A stretch of 64,000 nucleotides of DNA from contig PMNA01000021.1 of NCBI GenBank assembly GCA_003162055.1, positions 9,342 to 73,341 of the forward strand. The letters are read 5' to 3'. This DNA comes from Actinomycetota bacterium. GTDB lineage: Bacteria; Actinomycetota; Thermoleophilia; Gaiellales; Gaiellaceae. This document shows positions 49,407-58,207 of the stretch, in pieces. The translations under genes and the position numbers were made by a program. Within the stretch, counting starts at the first letter, position 1. Each line of letters begins with the position of its first letter. Below the pieces are notes generated by a model. The model had not been told where the DNA came from and ran no database searches. It saw only the letters and a list, made by a program, of their open reading frames with translations.

Positions 49407-50287
49407 CAGCAGCCGGAGCGCGTTCGCGAACGTCGATCGTCCGGCGCCTCGTTTCCCTGGTCAAGCTCGAGCACACGCTCTTCGCTCTTCCCTTCGCCTA
49501 CGTTGGTGCGCTGCTCGCCTATCGCCAGGCGAATGACCTTCCCGGTTGGGGCGAGTTGCTCTGGATCACGCTGGCCATGGTCGGCGCGCGCTCGCTGGCG
49601 ATGGGGATCAACCGTGCGGTTGATCGCGAGATCGATGCGCGAAATCCGCGCACGGCCGAGCGGGAGCTTCCGAGCGGGCGACTGACGTTGTGGCAGGTGG
49701 CCGTCTTCTGCCTCGCGGCTCTCGCGTTACTGGTGGCGGCGACATTTCAGCTGGCGCCCGTCGTTCGCTATCTGTGGCCGATACCGGTCGCGGCGTTCAT
49801 CATCTACCCGTACCTGAAGCGAGCGACCTGGCTCTGCCACTTCTGGTTGGGGGCGACCAACGGTCTGGCACCGCTCGCCGCCTGGCTCGCGGTCGGTAGG
49901 TCGCTCACTCTGACGCCGTTCGCGCTCTGGATCGGCGTCGCCTGTTGGATCGCCGGCTTCGACCTTCTCTACGGACTCTTCGATTTGCAGGTCGATCGCG
50001 AGCAGGGACTTCATTCTTTCGCGGTGCGCTTTGGCGTGCCTGCAACCTTCTGGGCTGCTAGAACCCTCCATCTCGTCACCGTCTTGGCGCTCGCCGTCGC
50101 CGGCATCGTGGGCGGAGCCGGAGTCGTCTGGGGCCTTGGTGTCGCTGCCGTCGGCGCGCTTCTTCTCTACGAGCACCTGATCGTCTCGCCGAGCGATCTG
50201 CGCCGGCTGAATGCGGCCTTCTTCACCGTCAACGGCGTCATCGCGATCGTGTTCCTTGTCTTTGCCGCCGTCGATGCGCTCCTCTGA
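49403..50287 (+). CDS. UbiA-family prenyltransferase
   Basis: A 294-residue membrane enzyme with about eight or nine helices. The two Asp-rich metal motifs are NRAVDREIDARNPRT and DLQVDREQGLHS. Members attach a polyprenyl chain to an aromatic acid in quinone synthesis; in this family 4-hydroxybenzoate- or menaquinone-type substrates are usual. The start overlaps the otsA-like gene, although their functions are not obviously related. Confidence 0.87.
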   Translation: MTAAGARSRTSIVRRLVSLVKLEHTLFALPFAYVGALLAYRQANDLPGWGELLWITLAMVGARSLAMGINRAVDREIDARNPRTAERELPSGRLTLWQVAVFCLAALALLVAATFQLAPVVRYLWPIPVAAFIIYPYLKRATWLCHFWLGATNGLAPLAAWLAVGRSLTLTPFALWIGVACWIAGFDLLYGLFDLQVDREQGLHSFAVRFGVPATFWAARTLHLVTVLALAVAGIVGGAGVVWGLGVAAVGALLLYEHLIVSPSDLRRLNAAFFTVNGVIAIVFLVFAAVDALL

Positions 50288-50353
50288 ACCGCGCAGGTTT
50301 CGCTTGAGCGATGCCTCAACAGGGCTTTGGTATTCGCTGCCGAAGCGGTGACA

Positions 50354-51181
50354 ATGGAGCAGACCATGCGTTTCCGCTTCATCACCTTCTTGACCGACTT
50401 CGGTCTCCAGGACGATTTCGTCGGCACCTGCCACGGCGTGATCAAGAGCATTGCCCCGGATGTCGAGATCATCGACATCACGCACGGGATCGAGCCTCGG
50501 CGCGTTCTCCAGGCGGCTCTGACTCTCGCCGACACGATTCCCTACATGCCGCCGGCGGTGCACCTCGCGGTGGTCGATCCGGGCGTCGGCACCGATCGTC
50601 GGGTGATTGCGGTCGAAGACAAGAGCGGGCGCCTCTATGTCGGTCCCGACAACGGGCTTTTGCTGCCCGCCGCCGATCGCATGGGTGGCCTCGCGCGGGC
50701 GCATCAAATCACCAACCCCGCCTATGCGATGAAGGAGATCGCGCCGACCTTTCACGGCCGCGACGTCTTCTCGCCGGCGGCGGCCCATCTCGCGCTCGGC
50801 GTGCCGATCGAAGATCTCGGTCCGAGCCTCGGGCTGGCCGAGCTCGTACGGCTGGACATCCCCAAGCCGGAGTCGCGCCGCGGCCGGATCAGAGCCGTCG
50901 TCGTCGACACCGATCGCTTCGGGAACATGCAGCTCAACATCCGTAACGAGCATCTCGAGGCGCTCGGCCTCTCGGTCGGAAAGAGGGTCGAGCTCGAGCA
51001 CGGAGGAGAGCGCTACTACGCGATCACCGCTCGCACCTTTTCCGACGCCAGGCGCGGCGACATCATGCTCTACGAGGACTCGTTCCAGAATCTCGCGGTC
51101 GCGATATCGGGTGGCGACGCGGCGAACATGTTCGGCGCCGCGCCGGGCGACAAGATCACCATCCGCTTGCGCGAGGATTGA
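50354..51181 (+). CDS. SAM hydroxide adenosyltransferase (DUF62 family)
   Basis: A 275-residue protein of the fluorinase-like family. FLTDFGLQDDFVG near residue 10, DPGVGTDRR and the C-terminal domain DTDRFGNMQLNI are typical. Members hydrolyse S-adenosyl-methionine to adenosine and methionine; the chlorination or fluorination loop of halogenases is not evident. The start is ATG 50354 or 50366. An intrinsic terminator follows. Confidence 0.87.
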   Translation: MEQTMRFRFITFLTDFGLQDDFVGTCHGVIKSIAPDVEIIDITHGIEPRRVLQAALTLADTIPYMPPAVHLAVVDPGVGTDRRVIAVEDKSGRLYVGPDNGLLLPAADRMGGLARAHQITNPAYAMKEIAPTFHGRDVFSPAAAHLALGVPIEDLGPSLGLAELVRLDIPKPESRRGRIRAVVVDTDRFGNMQLNIRNEHLEALGLSVGKRVELEHGGERYYAITARTFSDARRGDIMLYEDSFQNLAVAISGGDAANMFGAAPGDKITIRLRED

Positions 51182-51225
51182 GAAAGGGTTGAAGGAGCTT
51201 TCGCGGCGGCCTAAGCTCGAAGGCA

Positions 51226-51271
51226 AAAGGGCGTTCACGACACGGTAGCACCGGTCTGGACGTCCTTTTTT
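51226..51271 (+). terminator. Intrinsic terminator after the SAM hydrolase gene
   Basis: AAAGGGCGT (51226-51234) pairs with ACGTCCTTT (51260-51268) with one G-U pair; an inner CGGT/ACCG stem is possible. A run of six T ends at 51271. It sits 44 bp after the stop. Confidence 0.75.
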
Positions 51272-51283
51272 ATCTGAGTTGAG

Positions 51284-51676
51284 ATGACCGGTCTCGATAT
51301 ACACCTGCTTGCGGGAACCTACGCGGTGAGCCGGCTTTCGCCAGACGAGCCCGCTCCCGAATGGGCGCGGGGAGAGTTGCTGGCGCTGGTCAGGACGCCA
51401 GACGAGCTCTCGATCATCTCGGCGGCGGACTCGATACCGGCGTCGGTCACGAGCGAGCCTGGCTGGCGCGCGCTCAAGGTGATGGGCCCGCTCGACTTCT
51501 CGCTGGTCGGGATTCTCGCGGCGCTGAGCGGCTCTCTGGCGCGGGCTGAGATAGCGCTCTTTGCACTCTCTACCTTCGATACCGACTACCTGCTCGTTCG
51601 CGAGCAGGATCTCGAGCGCGCAGTTCATGTGCTGGAGTCGGAGGGCCACCGGATAGCCGGCGCGAACGGCGCGTGA
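51284..51676 (+). CDS. ACT-domain protein (CASTOR-like)
   Basis: A 130-residue protein with two small ACT-type halves. The first (about residues 1-60) has LAGTYAVSRL and LSIISAADSIP; the second (about 65-125) has KVMGPLDFSLVGILA and FALSTFDTDYLLV, a phrase characteristic of the ACT_7 family. ACT domains usually bind amino acids. No enzyme domain is attached. It stands alone between a terminator and sufS, so the role is unknown. Confidence 0.82.
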   Translation: MTGLDIHLLAGTYAVSRLSPDEPAPEWARGELLALVRTPDELSIISAADSIPASVTSEPGWRALKVMGPLDFSLVGILAALSGSLARAEIALFALSTFDTDYLLVREQDLERAVHVLESEGHRIAGANGA

Positions 51677-51721
51677 AGCAGGCGAGGCGGGAAGGAATAG
51701 CCGGCTCGGTACGATAGGCCG

Positions 51722-52966
51722 GTGGCCGTGAAGCAAACCGCCAAGCTGGACGCGCGCCTGATCCGCGCCGACTTCCCGATCTTCGAGCAGCTCGAGGAGG
51801 GAAAGCCGCTCTCCTTTCTCGATTCGGCCGTGAGCTCGCAAAAACCGCGGCAGGTTCTGGAAGCGCTGGAAGACTTCTACGAGCATTCCTACTCCAACGT
51901 CGGTCGCGGTGTATATGCGCTGGCGGAGCGCGCCGACGCGGCCTACGAGCAGGCGCGCGAAAAGGCGCGCGCTTTTGTCAACGCCGGCTCGCCACGGGAG
52001 ATCGTCTTCACACGCAACACGACCGAAGGCCTGAACCTCGTTGCTTACGCCTGGGGCCTGGAGAACCTTGGCCCGGGCGACATCGTTCTGGCGAGCGAGC
52101 TCGAGCACCACTCCAACTTCGTGCCCTGGCAGGAGGTCGCCAGGCGCACCGGCGCGGAGTTCAAAGTCGTTCCGGTGACGAGTGAGGGCGAGCTGGAGCT
52201 GGGCGAGCTGGAGCTATTCGCGAGCGGTGGCCGGTTGAGGATCGTTGCCATCACCGCCGTCTCGAACTCGCTCGGGACGATCGTTCCGGTCGAGAAGCTG
52301 ATCGCTTTTGCGCACGAGCAGGGGGCAATCGCCGTTATCGACGCGGCGCAGGCGGCGCCCCATCGCAAGGTCGACGTGCAGGCGTTGGGCTGCGATTTCC
52401 TCGCTTTCTCGGGCCACAAGATGTGCGGCCCGAGCGGCGTCGGCGTGCTTTACGGGCGCAGCGAGCTGCTGGAGCAGATGAGTCCCTTCCTGACGGGCGG
52501 CGGCATGATCCGCCGCGTCTCGGTCGAAAAGACCACCTGGGCGGAATTGCCGCACAAGTTCGAGGCCGGGACGCCGCCGGTAGCCGAGGCGGTGGCGCTC
52601 GGCGCGGCGATCGACTACCTGGAAGGCATCGGCCTGGAAGCAATCGCGGCCCACGAGCATGAGCTCACGGCCTACGCACTGGGGCGGCTGGGCGAGCTGC
52701 CCGGCTTGACTCTTTACGGGCCCCCGCTCGAGCGCCGCGCCGGAATCATCTCCTTCAACCTGGAGGGAATCCATCCGCATGACGTCGCCCAGATCCTCGA
52801 CGCCGAAGGCGTATGCGTGCGTGCGGGCCACCACTGCAACCAGCCGCTGATGCACAAGCTCGGAGTCGCAGCGACCAGCCGCGCCAGTTTCTATCTCTAC
52901 TCGCTGCCCGAAGAGGTCGATCGCCTCGTAACCGGTATCAAGCGGGCGCAGAAGGTCTTCGCCTGA
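51722..52966 (+). CDS. sufS: Cysteine desulfurase SufS
   Basis: A 414-residue PLP enzyme that releases sulfur from cysteine for Fe-S cluster assembly. The PLP Lys is in FSGHKMCGPSGVGVLYG, upstream ligands are in ASELEHHSN and VIDAAQAAPH, and the catalytic Cys lies in RAGHHCNQPLM near the C-terminus. GTG start. The next gene begins at its stop (TGATG), giving a sufSU pair. The other suf genes (B, C, D) are not in the window. Confidence 0.95.
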   Translation: MAVKQTAKLDARLIRADFPIFEQLEEGKPLSFLDSAVSSQKPRQVLEALEDFYEHSYSNVGRGVYALAERADAAYEQAREKARAFVNAGSPREIVFTRNTTEGLNLVAYAWGLENLGPGDIVLASELEHHSNFVPWQEVARRTGAEFKVVPVTSEGELELGELELFASGGRLRIVAITAVSNSLGTIVPVEKLIAFAHEQGAIAVIDAAQAAPHRKVDVQALGCDFLAFSGHKMCGPSGVGVLYGRSELLEQMSPFLTGGGMIRRVSVEKTTWAELPHKFEAGTPPVAEAVALGAAIDYLEGIGLEAIAAHEHELTAYALGRLGELPGLTLYGPPLERRAGIISFNLEGIHPHDVAQILDAEGVCVRAGHHCNQPLMHKLGVAATSRASFYLYSLPEEVDRLVTGIKRAQKVFA

Positions 52967-53412
52967 TGAGCGTCGACAATCTCTACCGCGAGCTGATCCT
53001 CGACCATTACAAGAGTCCGCGTCATCACGGCCGGCTCGATCCAGCCGACGCCGAGGCCGACGGGCAAAATCCGCTCTGCGGCGACGAGCTCTTGGTCACG
53101 CTCCGATTCGGCGCCGACGGCGAAACGATCGAGGACATCGCTTTTGACGGGCACGGCTGCGCGATCAGCCAGGCTGCGGCCTCGATGCTGAGCGAGGAAG
53201 TCATCGGTCGCAAGGCCGCCGAGGTAGCCGCAATCGGCAAGGACGACACGCCGCTGGTGGCGATGATGATCGAGAGCGGCACCCCGCTGACGCCGATCCG
53301 GCTCAAGTGCGCCCTACTCGGGCTGGGCGTGCTCAAGGTCGCCCTGCACAAGTCCGCAGGAACCCCGCTACCCGAGGAGTGGGCCGGTATCGACGAAGTG
53401 GAATTCGAGTAG
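52966..53412 (+). CDS. sufU: Sulfur-transfer protein SufU
   Basis: A 148-residue IscU-like protein. Three Cys ligands are present: CGDEL near residue 38, GHGCAISQAA near residue 63 and LKCALLGL near residue 120, as in zinc-bound SufU that accepts sulfur from SufS. ATG 52966 overlaps the sufS stop. The final base of its TAG stop is the first base of the GTG of the decayed methyltransferase, so that gene was once the third member of this operon. Confidence 0.94.
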   Translation: MSVDNLYRELILDHYKSPRHHGRLDPADAEADGQNPLCGDELLVTLRFGADGETIEDIAFDGHGCAISQAAASMLSEEVIGRKAAEVAAIGKDDTPLVAMMIESGTPLTPIRLKCALLGLGVLKVALHKSAGTPLPEEWAGIDEVEFE

Positions 53413-54015
53413 TGGACGAGGGCGCAGCGGCGATATTCACCCCTAGCGCCCGGCGTGTGCTCTAGCGCCTCGAGCGCGAGGACGCAGAAGAACGCCGGCT
53501 CGGCAAGCCGAGAGAGGAACGGGCGCGGCAGGTTACGCCCACGACCGGACGCTTCCTGTTTGCTCTTGCCGCCAATCGGCAGGGCTGCAGAGTGCTCGAG
53601 ATCGGGGGCTCCAGGGGATGGCGATCTGGCTGGCGTCCGCCGCCGCGCTCGGCGGCGGCCGTGTCGTCTCGCTCGAGCACGATCCGCGTAAGGCGACCGC
53701 CTGGCGCGCGAACATTGCCGAGGCTGGCCTCGACGCATACGCGGAGTTGATCGAAGGCGACGCTTTCGCGACCCTGCCGGCGCTCGACGCACGCTTCGAT
53801 CTTTGCTTTATCGACACTGGGAAAGGGACTACGAGCGTCTGTTTGCGCTCGCCCGCGGGAAGCTTGCGATCGGTGCCGTTGTCGTGGCTGACAACGCTCT
53901 TTCGCACGCCAAAGACTTGGCCGCGTGCTCGCAGGCGAGACAAAGTGATCCGACCCTCGTCAGCGTCACAGTTCCGCTCGATAGTGGTCTCGAGCTGAGC
54001 GTTCTTTCCTGCTGA
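53412..54015 (+). pseudogene. Decayed class I O-methyltransferase
   Basis: Three reading-frame pieces together spell one SAM-dependent O-methyltransferase: an N-terminal part (QVTPTTGRFLFALAA, VLEIGGSRG), a middle part (MAIWLASAAALGGG, SLEHDPRKA, DLCFIDT) and a C-terminal part (DYERLFALARGKLAIGAVVVADN to LSVLSC). The GTG start overlaps the sufU stop. Disabling changes are an in-frame TAG at codon 18 (53463-53465), a frameshift near 53605-53615 just after the SAM-binding glycines, and another near 53820-53830. Sequencing error could explain one frameshift but hardly all three changes. Confidence 0.85.
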
Positions 54016-54133
54016 CGACCGCCGCGACGGATGTAGCGGGCGCGACTAAATGGACGCCATCCCCGGTTGCCTTTTTGCCGACGAAGTTCGTCATGCTCCA
54101 CGACGGGGGGAGCGGATTTTCTCGGTCCACGTC

Positions 54134-54152
54134 TTGACCGTGTGCCTATGAT
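54134..54152 (+). promoter_or_regulatory. Candidate promoter elements of the small transcription unit
   Basis: TATGAT at 54147-54152 is one base from the -10 consensus. TTGACC at 54134-54139 resembles a -35 box but is too close to pair with it; it would need a -10 near TATCGC at 54158-54163. Either way transcription would start about 54155-54170. Confidence 0.35.
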
Positions 54153-54180
54153 GTTCGTATCGCGGAAAGGAGGTGGTCCA

Positions 54181-54222
54181 GTGAGAGATTCCAGTACTGG
54201 CAGCGGAGGTACCAGCGGGTAG
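54181..54222 (+). CDS. 13-codon ORF behind a near-perfect Shine-Dalgarno
   Basis: GTG at 54181 begins MRDSSTGSGGTSG and stops at TAG 54220-54222. AAAGGAGG lies 8 bases upstream. The peptide is small, polar and low in complexity, so translation itself, rather than the product, may matter. Downstream bases can pair with the ribosome site. Confidence 0.35.
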   Translation: MRDSSTGSGGTSG

Positions 54223-54340
54223 GGGCGTGTCCCCGGGACCACCGGGAATCGCCTAGCCAGCGTAGGGGGCTCGCGAATCGCGCCGCGACCGCAGGGTCGT
54301 CGGAATCGCCTCTACCAAATCCAACGCTGGTCACCGGATC

Positions 54341-54372
54341 GGAGGGCCGCCGAGGCGGCCCTCCTTCTTTTT
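54341..54372 (+). terminator. Strong intrinsic terminator of the small unit
   Basis: A perfect 10-bp GC-rich stem (54341-54350 with 54355-54364) with a CGAG tetraloop followed by TTCTTTTT. It is among the clearest terminators in the window. Confidence 0.9.
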
Positions 54373-54577
54373 CCGAACTCCTTTCGAAACGAAGCACTCC
54401 GCCGCCCGGCCGCGCTCGGAGGCGCGCTGCGTCGGCTCTTGAGCCGCGTCCTCGGTCTCGCCCGTAGCCTCCGGCTACGAACGAGACACTGCGTCCTAGC
54501 ATCGCATCCACCGGTCGCAGCCAGGCGGCGGGTCTTCATTCCGAAATGAGTTCTGAGCAAGGAGATCTTGGATCGCG
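54373..54577. other. Intergenic region between terminator and epimerase-like gene
   Basis: About 205 bp without a gene I can support. A hairpin-forming GTAGCCTCCGGCTAC at 54464-54478 is visible and could serve the leftward gene that ends at 54578. Confidence 0.45.
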
Positions 54578-55525
54578 TCAACTCGCCGCGCGGCGAATTT
54601 GTTCCTCCAGCGATTGCAGCGGAAGGCCGAACACCTGTTGAGTTGTGGCGATGTCGCCGACGTTGTCACCCGCGGCGAGCATCTTCAACTGATCGCGAGT
54701 GAAGGGGAATCCTGGCAGGCGCTCGAACAACGCGGCCACAGGACGGGCGAGGGCGAACGGAACGTGGACTAGCCGGCGACGTTTGCCGATCACGTCCGCG
54801 ACAAGGCTGTAGAACTGATCCCAATTCACTCGATCGGGCCCCACGAGGTCGAAGGTTCGGCCTGCCGCCTCTTCGAGCTCGACCGCCTTGATCAGGTGAG
54901 ACGCGACGTCATGGACGGCGACCGGTTGAATTCGTTGCGTCCCGGGCCCGAGCACCGGCGTAAGCGGCGAGCGGCGAACGAGTCGTATGAAGGTGGGAAG
55001 GACGCCGCCGCAGCGTCCGAAGACGAAGCTCGGGCGAAGGATCACATACTCCAGATCCGAGGCCTTGAGTGTCTGCTCCTCGTCCCACTTCGCCCGGTAG
55101 TAGGGCGTCAGCTCGGCCGTGTCCGCGGCGACGCCCAGGGCGCTGACGAGGATGAAGCGGCGCACGCGCGCCGCGCTCGCGGCCTCGACGAGCGCCCGCG
55201 TACCGGCGGTCATCACCTGCCGATAGTCGCTCGACTTACCGCGAATGATGGCGACCAGGTGAATCAACGTATCGACGCCCTCGCAGGCCGCTCGCAAGCT
55301 GGCCGGGTCGGCCATATCCCCGCGCGCAAGCGTGCAGCCTTGCGCCGCGAGCTTGCGGCCTCGTGCCTCCGAGCGGACGAGGCAGCGAGTCGGCCGGTCG
55401 AGCGAGCGAAGGTCGCTGACGAGGTGGCGCCCGATGAAACCGCTGGCCCCGGTGACGAGAATCGCCCCGCCGTCGCTGCTCTCGGCAGTAGAGGCCAACT
55501 CGGTCGAGTGCGCGCTCTGGGTCAC
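54578..55525 (-). CDS. NAD(P)-binding epimerase-like protein (atypical SDR, NDUFA9-like)
   Basis: A 315-residue Rossmann-fold protein. The nucleotide-binding GASGFIGRHL is near residues 26-35, DMADPASL and VDTLIHLVA follow, and YRAKWDEEQ takes the place of the Tyr-x-x-x-Lys pair. The C-terminal FPFTRDQLKML is typical of NDUFA9-like or NmrA-like epimerase homologues. The role could be quinone or lipid related, or structural; the substrate is not known. It stands alone and diverges from the DUF4015 gene. Confidence 0.82.
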   Translation of the reverse strand: MTQSAHSTELASTAESSDGGAILVTGASGFIGRHLVSDLRSLDRPTRCLVRSEARGRKLAAQGCTLARGDMADPASLRAACEGVDTLIHLVAIIRGKSSDYRQVMTAGTRALVEAASAARVRRFILVSALGVAADTAELTPYYRAKWDEEQTLKASDLEYVILRPSFVFGRCGGVLPTFIRLVRRSPLTPVLGPGTQRIQPVAVHDVASHLIKAVELEEAAGRTFDLVGPDRVNWDQFYSLVADVIGKRRRLVHVPFALARPVAALFERLPGFPFTRDQLKMLAAGDNVGDIATTQQVFGLPLQSLEEQIRRAAS

Positions 55526-55661
55526 GAGCGAATCGTATGCCCGGCGAACGGATCGTCGCCGGTACGCCCCCGGTCATTAGCTGTTTTTCCTTGCAAACTG
55601 CGGCTTTTTCAGTTCGATCAAGGCTTGCGGTTACGAGTGGGTCCGATAGGGTGCCATCTGC

Positions 55662-56840
55662 GTGGTACTCGAGCCCGTTGACCCAAACGCTCGCTTCCAT
55701 GAGCGACGAGAAAATGCACGGCGCCGGCGAAAGCTGCGCCGTACTGCTTTCCTGCTCGCACTTGTAGTTTCGGCGACCATCGGCGGGCTTGCCGTCTGGA
55801 TGACGTTGCGCGGCCCGAGCAAGCCGGTCAACCAGGCCACCAGGCGCACCACGGTGGCGAGCGCGGCCCATCAGAACTCTCTCCTGCCAAAGGAGATCCG
55901 CGGCGTTCACGTCACCATGGAGCTCGCCTCTCTGCCGGGCAAGCTCGACCAGTACGCGAGCCTGAAAGACGAGGGCCTGAACACGATCGAGCTCGACGTC
56001 AAAGACGAGAACGGCACTGTCGCTTTCTCCTCGCCTGAAGCACCTCTAGCCAAGGAGATTGGCGCGGCGGGCAACTACTACAACCCAGCCAGCGTGGCCG
56101 AGCAGCTCCACGCTCAGGGCATCTACCTGATCGGCCGCATCGCGGTCTTCGAAGATCCAGTTCTCACGGCGCGCAGGCCGGATCTGGCCATCCAGCACTC
56201 GGATGGCTCGACCTGGCTCGACTACAACGGTCTCGGCTGGTCGAACGAGTACAACAAGAAGGTCTGGGACTATAACGTCTCGATCGCCAAGGCTGCGGTC
56301 AAGGCCGGCTTCGACGAGATTCAGTTCGACTACGTGCGCTTCCCCTCGGACGGGCCTATTGCGAGCGCTGTCTGGCCGGGCAAGGTGAACGAGCCACAAT
56401 CGGTGACGATCGCCCATTTCCTCAAGTACGCGTCCAGTCAGCTCAAACCACTGGGTGCGCGCGTCTCGGCCGACGTCTTCGGGCTGGCGGCGACCAACGA
56501 GCTCGGTGTCGGTCAGTCGCCGAGACTGATGGCGCGCTACGTCGATGCGCTCTCGCCGATGGTCTATCCGTCGCACTTCGGCCCAGGGCAGTACGGTTTG
56601 GCCGATCCTCAGGCCGCTCCGGGGATGACGGTCAGTTATGCGCTGAGCGACTTCAAAGCTGCCATTCGCGGTACCAAGGCCGAGCTCGTTCCCTGGATCC
56701 AGGACTTCACGATGGGTCGCACGTTCACGCTCGCCGATATCAAGGACGAGATTCTCGCCGTCCGCCGCAGCGAAGCGCGTGGTTTTCTGATCTGGAACGC
56801 CAGCGGCAAGTACACCCCGGGCACGCTCGGGCCGGAATAG
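55662..56840 (+). CDS. DUF4015 putative glycoside hydrolase, membrane-anchored
   Basis: A 392-residue protein. A basic N-terminus and one membrane anchor (about residues 27-47) precede a TIM-barrel-like domain (about 75-390). IRGVHVTMELASLPGK, LNTIELDVKDENG, FDEIQFDYVRFPSDGP and DALSPMVYPSHF are the family motifs; the Asp and Glu residues in these strands would be catalytic or binding. The family is annotated as putative glycosyl hydrolase by fold; activity and substrate are not established. GTG start. Confidence 0.82.
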   Translation: MVLEPVDPNARFHERRENARRRRKLRRTAFLLALVVSATIGGLAVWMTLRGPSKPVNQATRRTTVASAAHQNSLLPKEIRGVHVTMELASLPGKLDQYASLKDEGLNTIELDVKDENGTVAFSSPEAPLAKEIGAAGNYYNPASVAEQLHAQGIYLIGRIAVFEDPVLTARRPDLAIQHSDGSTWLDYNGLGWSNEYNKKVWDYNVSIAKAAVKAGFDEIQFDYVRFPSDGPIASAVWPGKVNEPQSVTIAHFLKYASSQLKPLGARVSADVFGLAATNELGVGQSPRLMARYVDALSPMVYPSHFGPGQYGLADPQAAPGMTVSYALSDFKAAIRGTKAELVPWIQDFTMGRTFTLADIKDEILAVRRSEARGFLIWNASGKYTPGTLGPE

Positions 56841-56887
56841 GCCAGGCCGGCGAGCTCTGCCGGCGCTCCGGTATCCTCCGCACGCAG

Positions 56888-58204
56888 ATGCCTTCTATTC
56901 AGCTACTAACCGAGATTCCCGGCCCGCGCTCGCGCGAGATCTTGGCGCGAAAGCAGAGCGCCGTCGCCGCTGCGATGACCGTTCAGGCGCCGCTCATCGC
57001 CGACTCGGCGCTCGGCGCCGTCGTTACCGACGTTGACGGTAATCGTCTGCTCGACCTGACCGGCGGGATCGGCTGTCTCGCCGTCGGGCACGCCCATCCG
57101 CATGTGGTCGAGGCGGTGCAGAAGCAGGCGGCGCGCTTCCTGCACACCGATTTCGCCATTGTTCCCTACGAGATCTACATCACGGTCGCCGAGCGACTGG
57201 TTGCGGTTGCGCCGTTCAGCGGCCCGGCGCGGGCTGTCTTCTTCAACTCCGGCGCCGAGGCCGTCGAGAACGCGGTCAAGATTGCGCGCCAGGCGACCAA
57301 GCGTCCTGCCGTGATCGCCTTCGAGGGCGGCTTCCACGGGCGCACGCTGCTGGCCTTGACGATGACGTCCAAGGCCAATCCCTACAAGGTCGGGCTCGGC
57401 CCGCTCGCGCCGGCGGTCTATCACCTTCCCTTTGCCCAGGACTACCGCGGCCCGTCCGGCGCCGAAGCTCTGGCCGCGCTCGAGCGGGCGCTGGTGACGC
57501 AGGTGGCGCCGAGCGAGGTTGCGGCGATCGTGGTCGAGCCGATCCAGGGCGAGGGCGGCTTCGTACCGGCGCCCAAGGAGTTTCTGCAGGGCCTGCGGCG
57601 GGTCTGTGACAAGTACGGAATCGTGTTCGTCGCCGATGAGGTGCAGAGCGGCTTCGGACGCACGGGCGCGATGTTCGCGATCGAGCACTACGAGGTCGAG
57701 CCCGATCTGGTCGTCGTCGCCAAGTCGCTGGCCTCCGGGCTCCCGCTCTCGGGTGTAGTGGGCAAGGCCGAGATCATGGACGCCGCGCGCGAAGGCTCGA
57801 TCGGAGGCACCTACAGCGGAAACCCGGTGGCGCTGGCCGCAGCGAACGCCATTTTCGACGTCATCGAGAGCGAGAATCTGATCGAGCGGGCGAAGATGCT
57901 CGGCGAGATCTTGCTCGGGCGCATGAAAGCCTGGCAGGAGCGCTTCGACGCGATCGGCGACGTGCGCGGCGCTGGCGCGATGCTGGCGATCGAGTTGGTG
58001 CAGAGCCGCGAGACGAAGGAGCCGGCACCTGAGCTGGCGACGCGAGTGATCGAGGAATCGCTGAAGCGCGGCCTACTGCTGCTCAAGGCGGGACTTTATG
58101 GAAACTGTGTACGCGTGCTGGCGCCGCTGGTGATCACGGACGACGAGCTCGGCGAGGCGCTCGATGTCTGGGAAAAGGCGCTCGGCGCCGCACTCGTCGG
58201 CTGA
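56888..58204 (+). CDS. gabT: 4-aminobutyrate aminotransferase-like class III transaminase
   Basis: A 438-residue PLP-dependent transaminase. FFNSGAEAVENAVKIAR near the phosphate-binding loop, EGGFHGRTLLAL, VADEVQSGFGRTG and the PLP Lys in VVVAKSLASGLPLSG are class III features. Overall similarity is to 4-aminobutyrate transaminase, but ornithine- or acetylornithine-type substrates cannot be excluded. No succinate-semialdehyde dehydrogenase gene is adjacent. It converges on ddl with 3 bp between the stops. Confidence 0.85.
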   Translation: MPSIQLLTEIPGPRSREILARKQSAVAAAMTVQAPLIADSALGAVVTDVDGNRLLDLTGGIGCLAVGHAHPHVVEAVQKQAARFLHTDFAIVPYEIYITVAERLVAVAPFSGPARAVFFNSGAEAVENAVKIARQATKRPAVIAFEGGFHGRTLLALTMTSKANPYKVGLGPLAPAVYHLPFAQDYRGPSGAEALAALERALVTQVAPSEVAAIVVEPIQGEGGFVPAPKEFLQGLRRVCDKYGIVFVADEVQSGFGRTGAMFAIEHYEVEPDLVVVAKSLASGLPLSGVVGKAEIMDAAREGSIGGTYSGNPVALAAANAIFDVIESENLIERAKMLGEILLGRMKAWQERFDAIGDVRGAGAMLAIELVQSRETKEPAPELATRVIEESLKRGLLLLKAGLYGNCVRVLAPLVITDDELGEALDVWEKALGAALVG

Positions 58205-58207
58205 GAC

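Larger units (their letters stand above)
54153..54372 (+). ncRNA. Small structured transcript with extreme Shine-Dalgarno, novel candidate
   Basis: A compact unit of about 210 bases between the decayed methyltransferase and a convergent gene. The 5' part carries AAAGGAGGTGGTCC, nearly the full complement of the 16S rRNA 3' end, then a 13-codon ORF. GGTGGTCC (54172-54179) is perfectly complementary to GGACCACC (54236-54243), so the ribosome site can be masked. Further pairing: CCAGCGT (54257-54263) with ACGCTGG (54324-54330), and a CGACC/GGTCG hairpin (54286-54299). It ends in a strong terminator. It could be a regulatory RNA, a leader-peptide switch or a small-peptide mRNA. I cannot assign it to a known family. 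Confidence 0.45.

Noticed and set aside
49727-52111. A 794-codon open frame on the minus strand
   Set aside because: It lies antisense to four well-supported plus-strand genes (UbiA-like, DUF62, ACT protein and sufS) and has a composition typical of GC-rich shadow frames.
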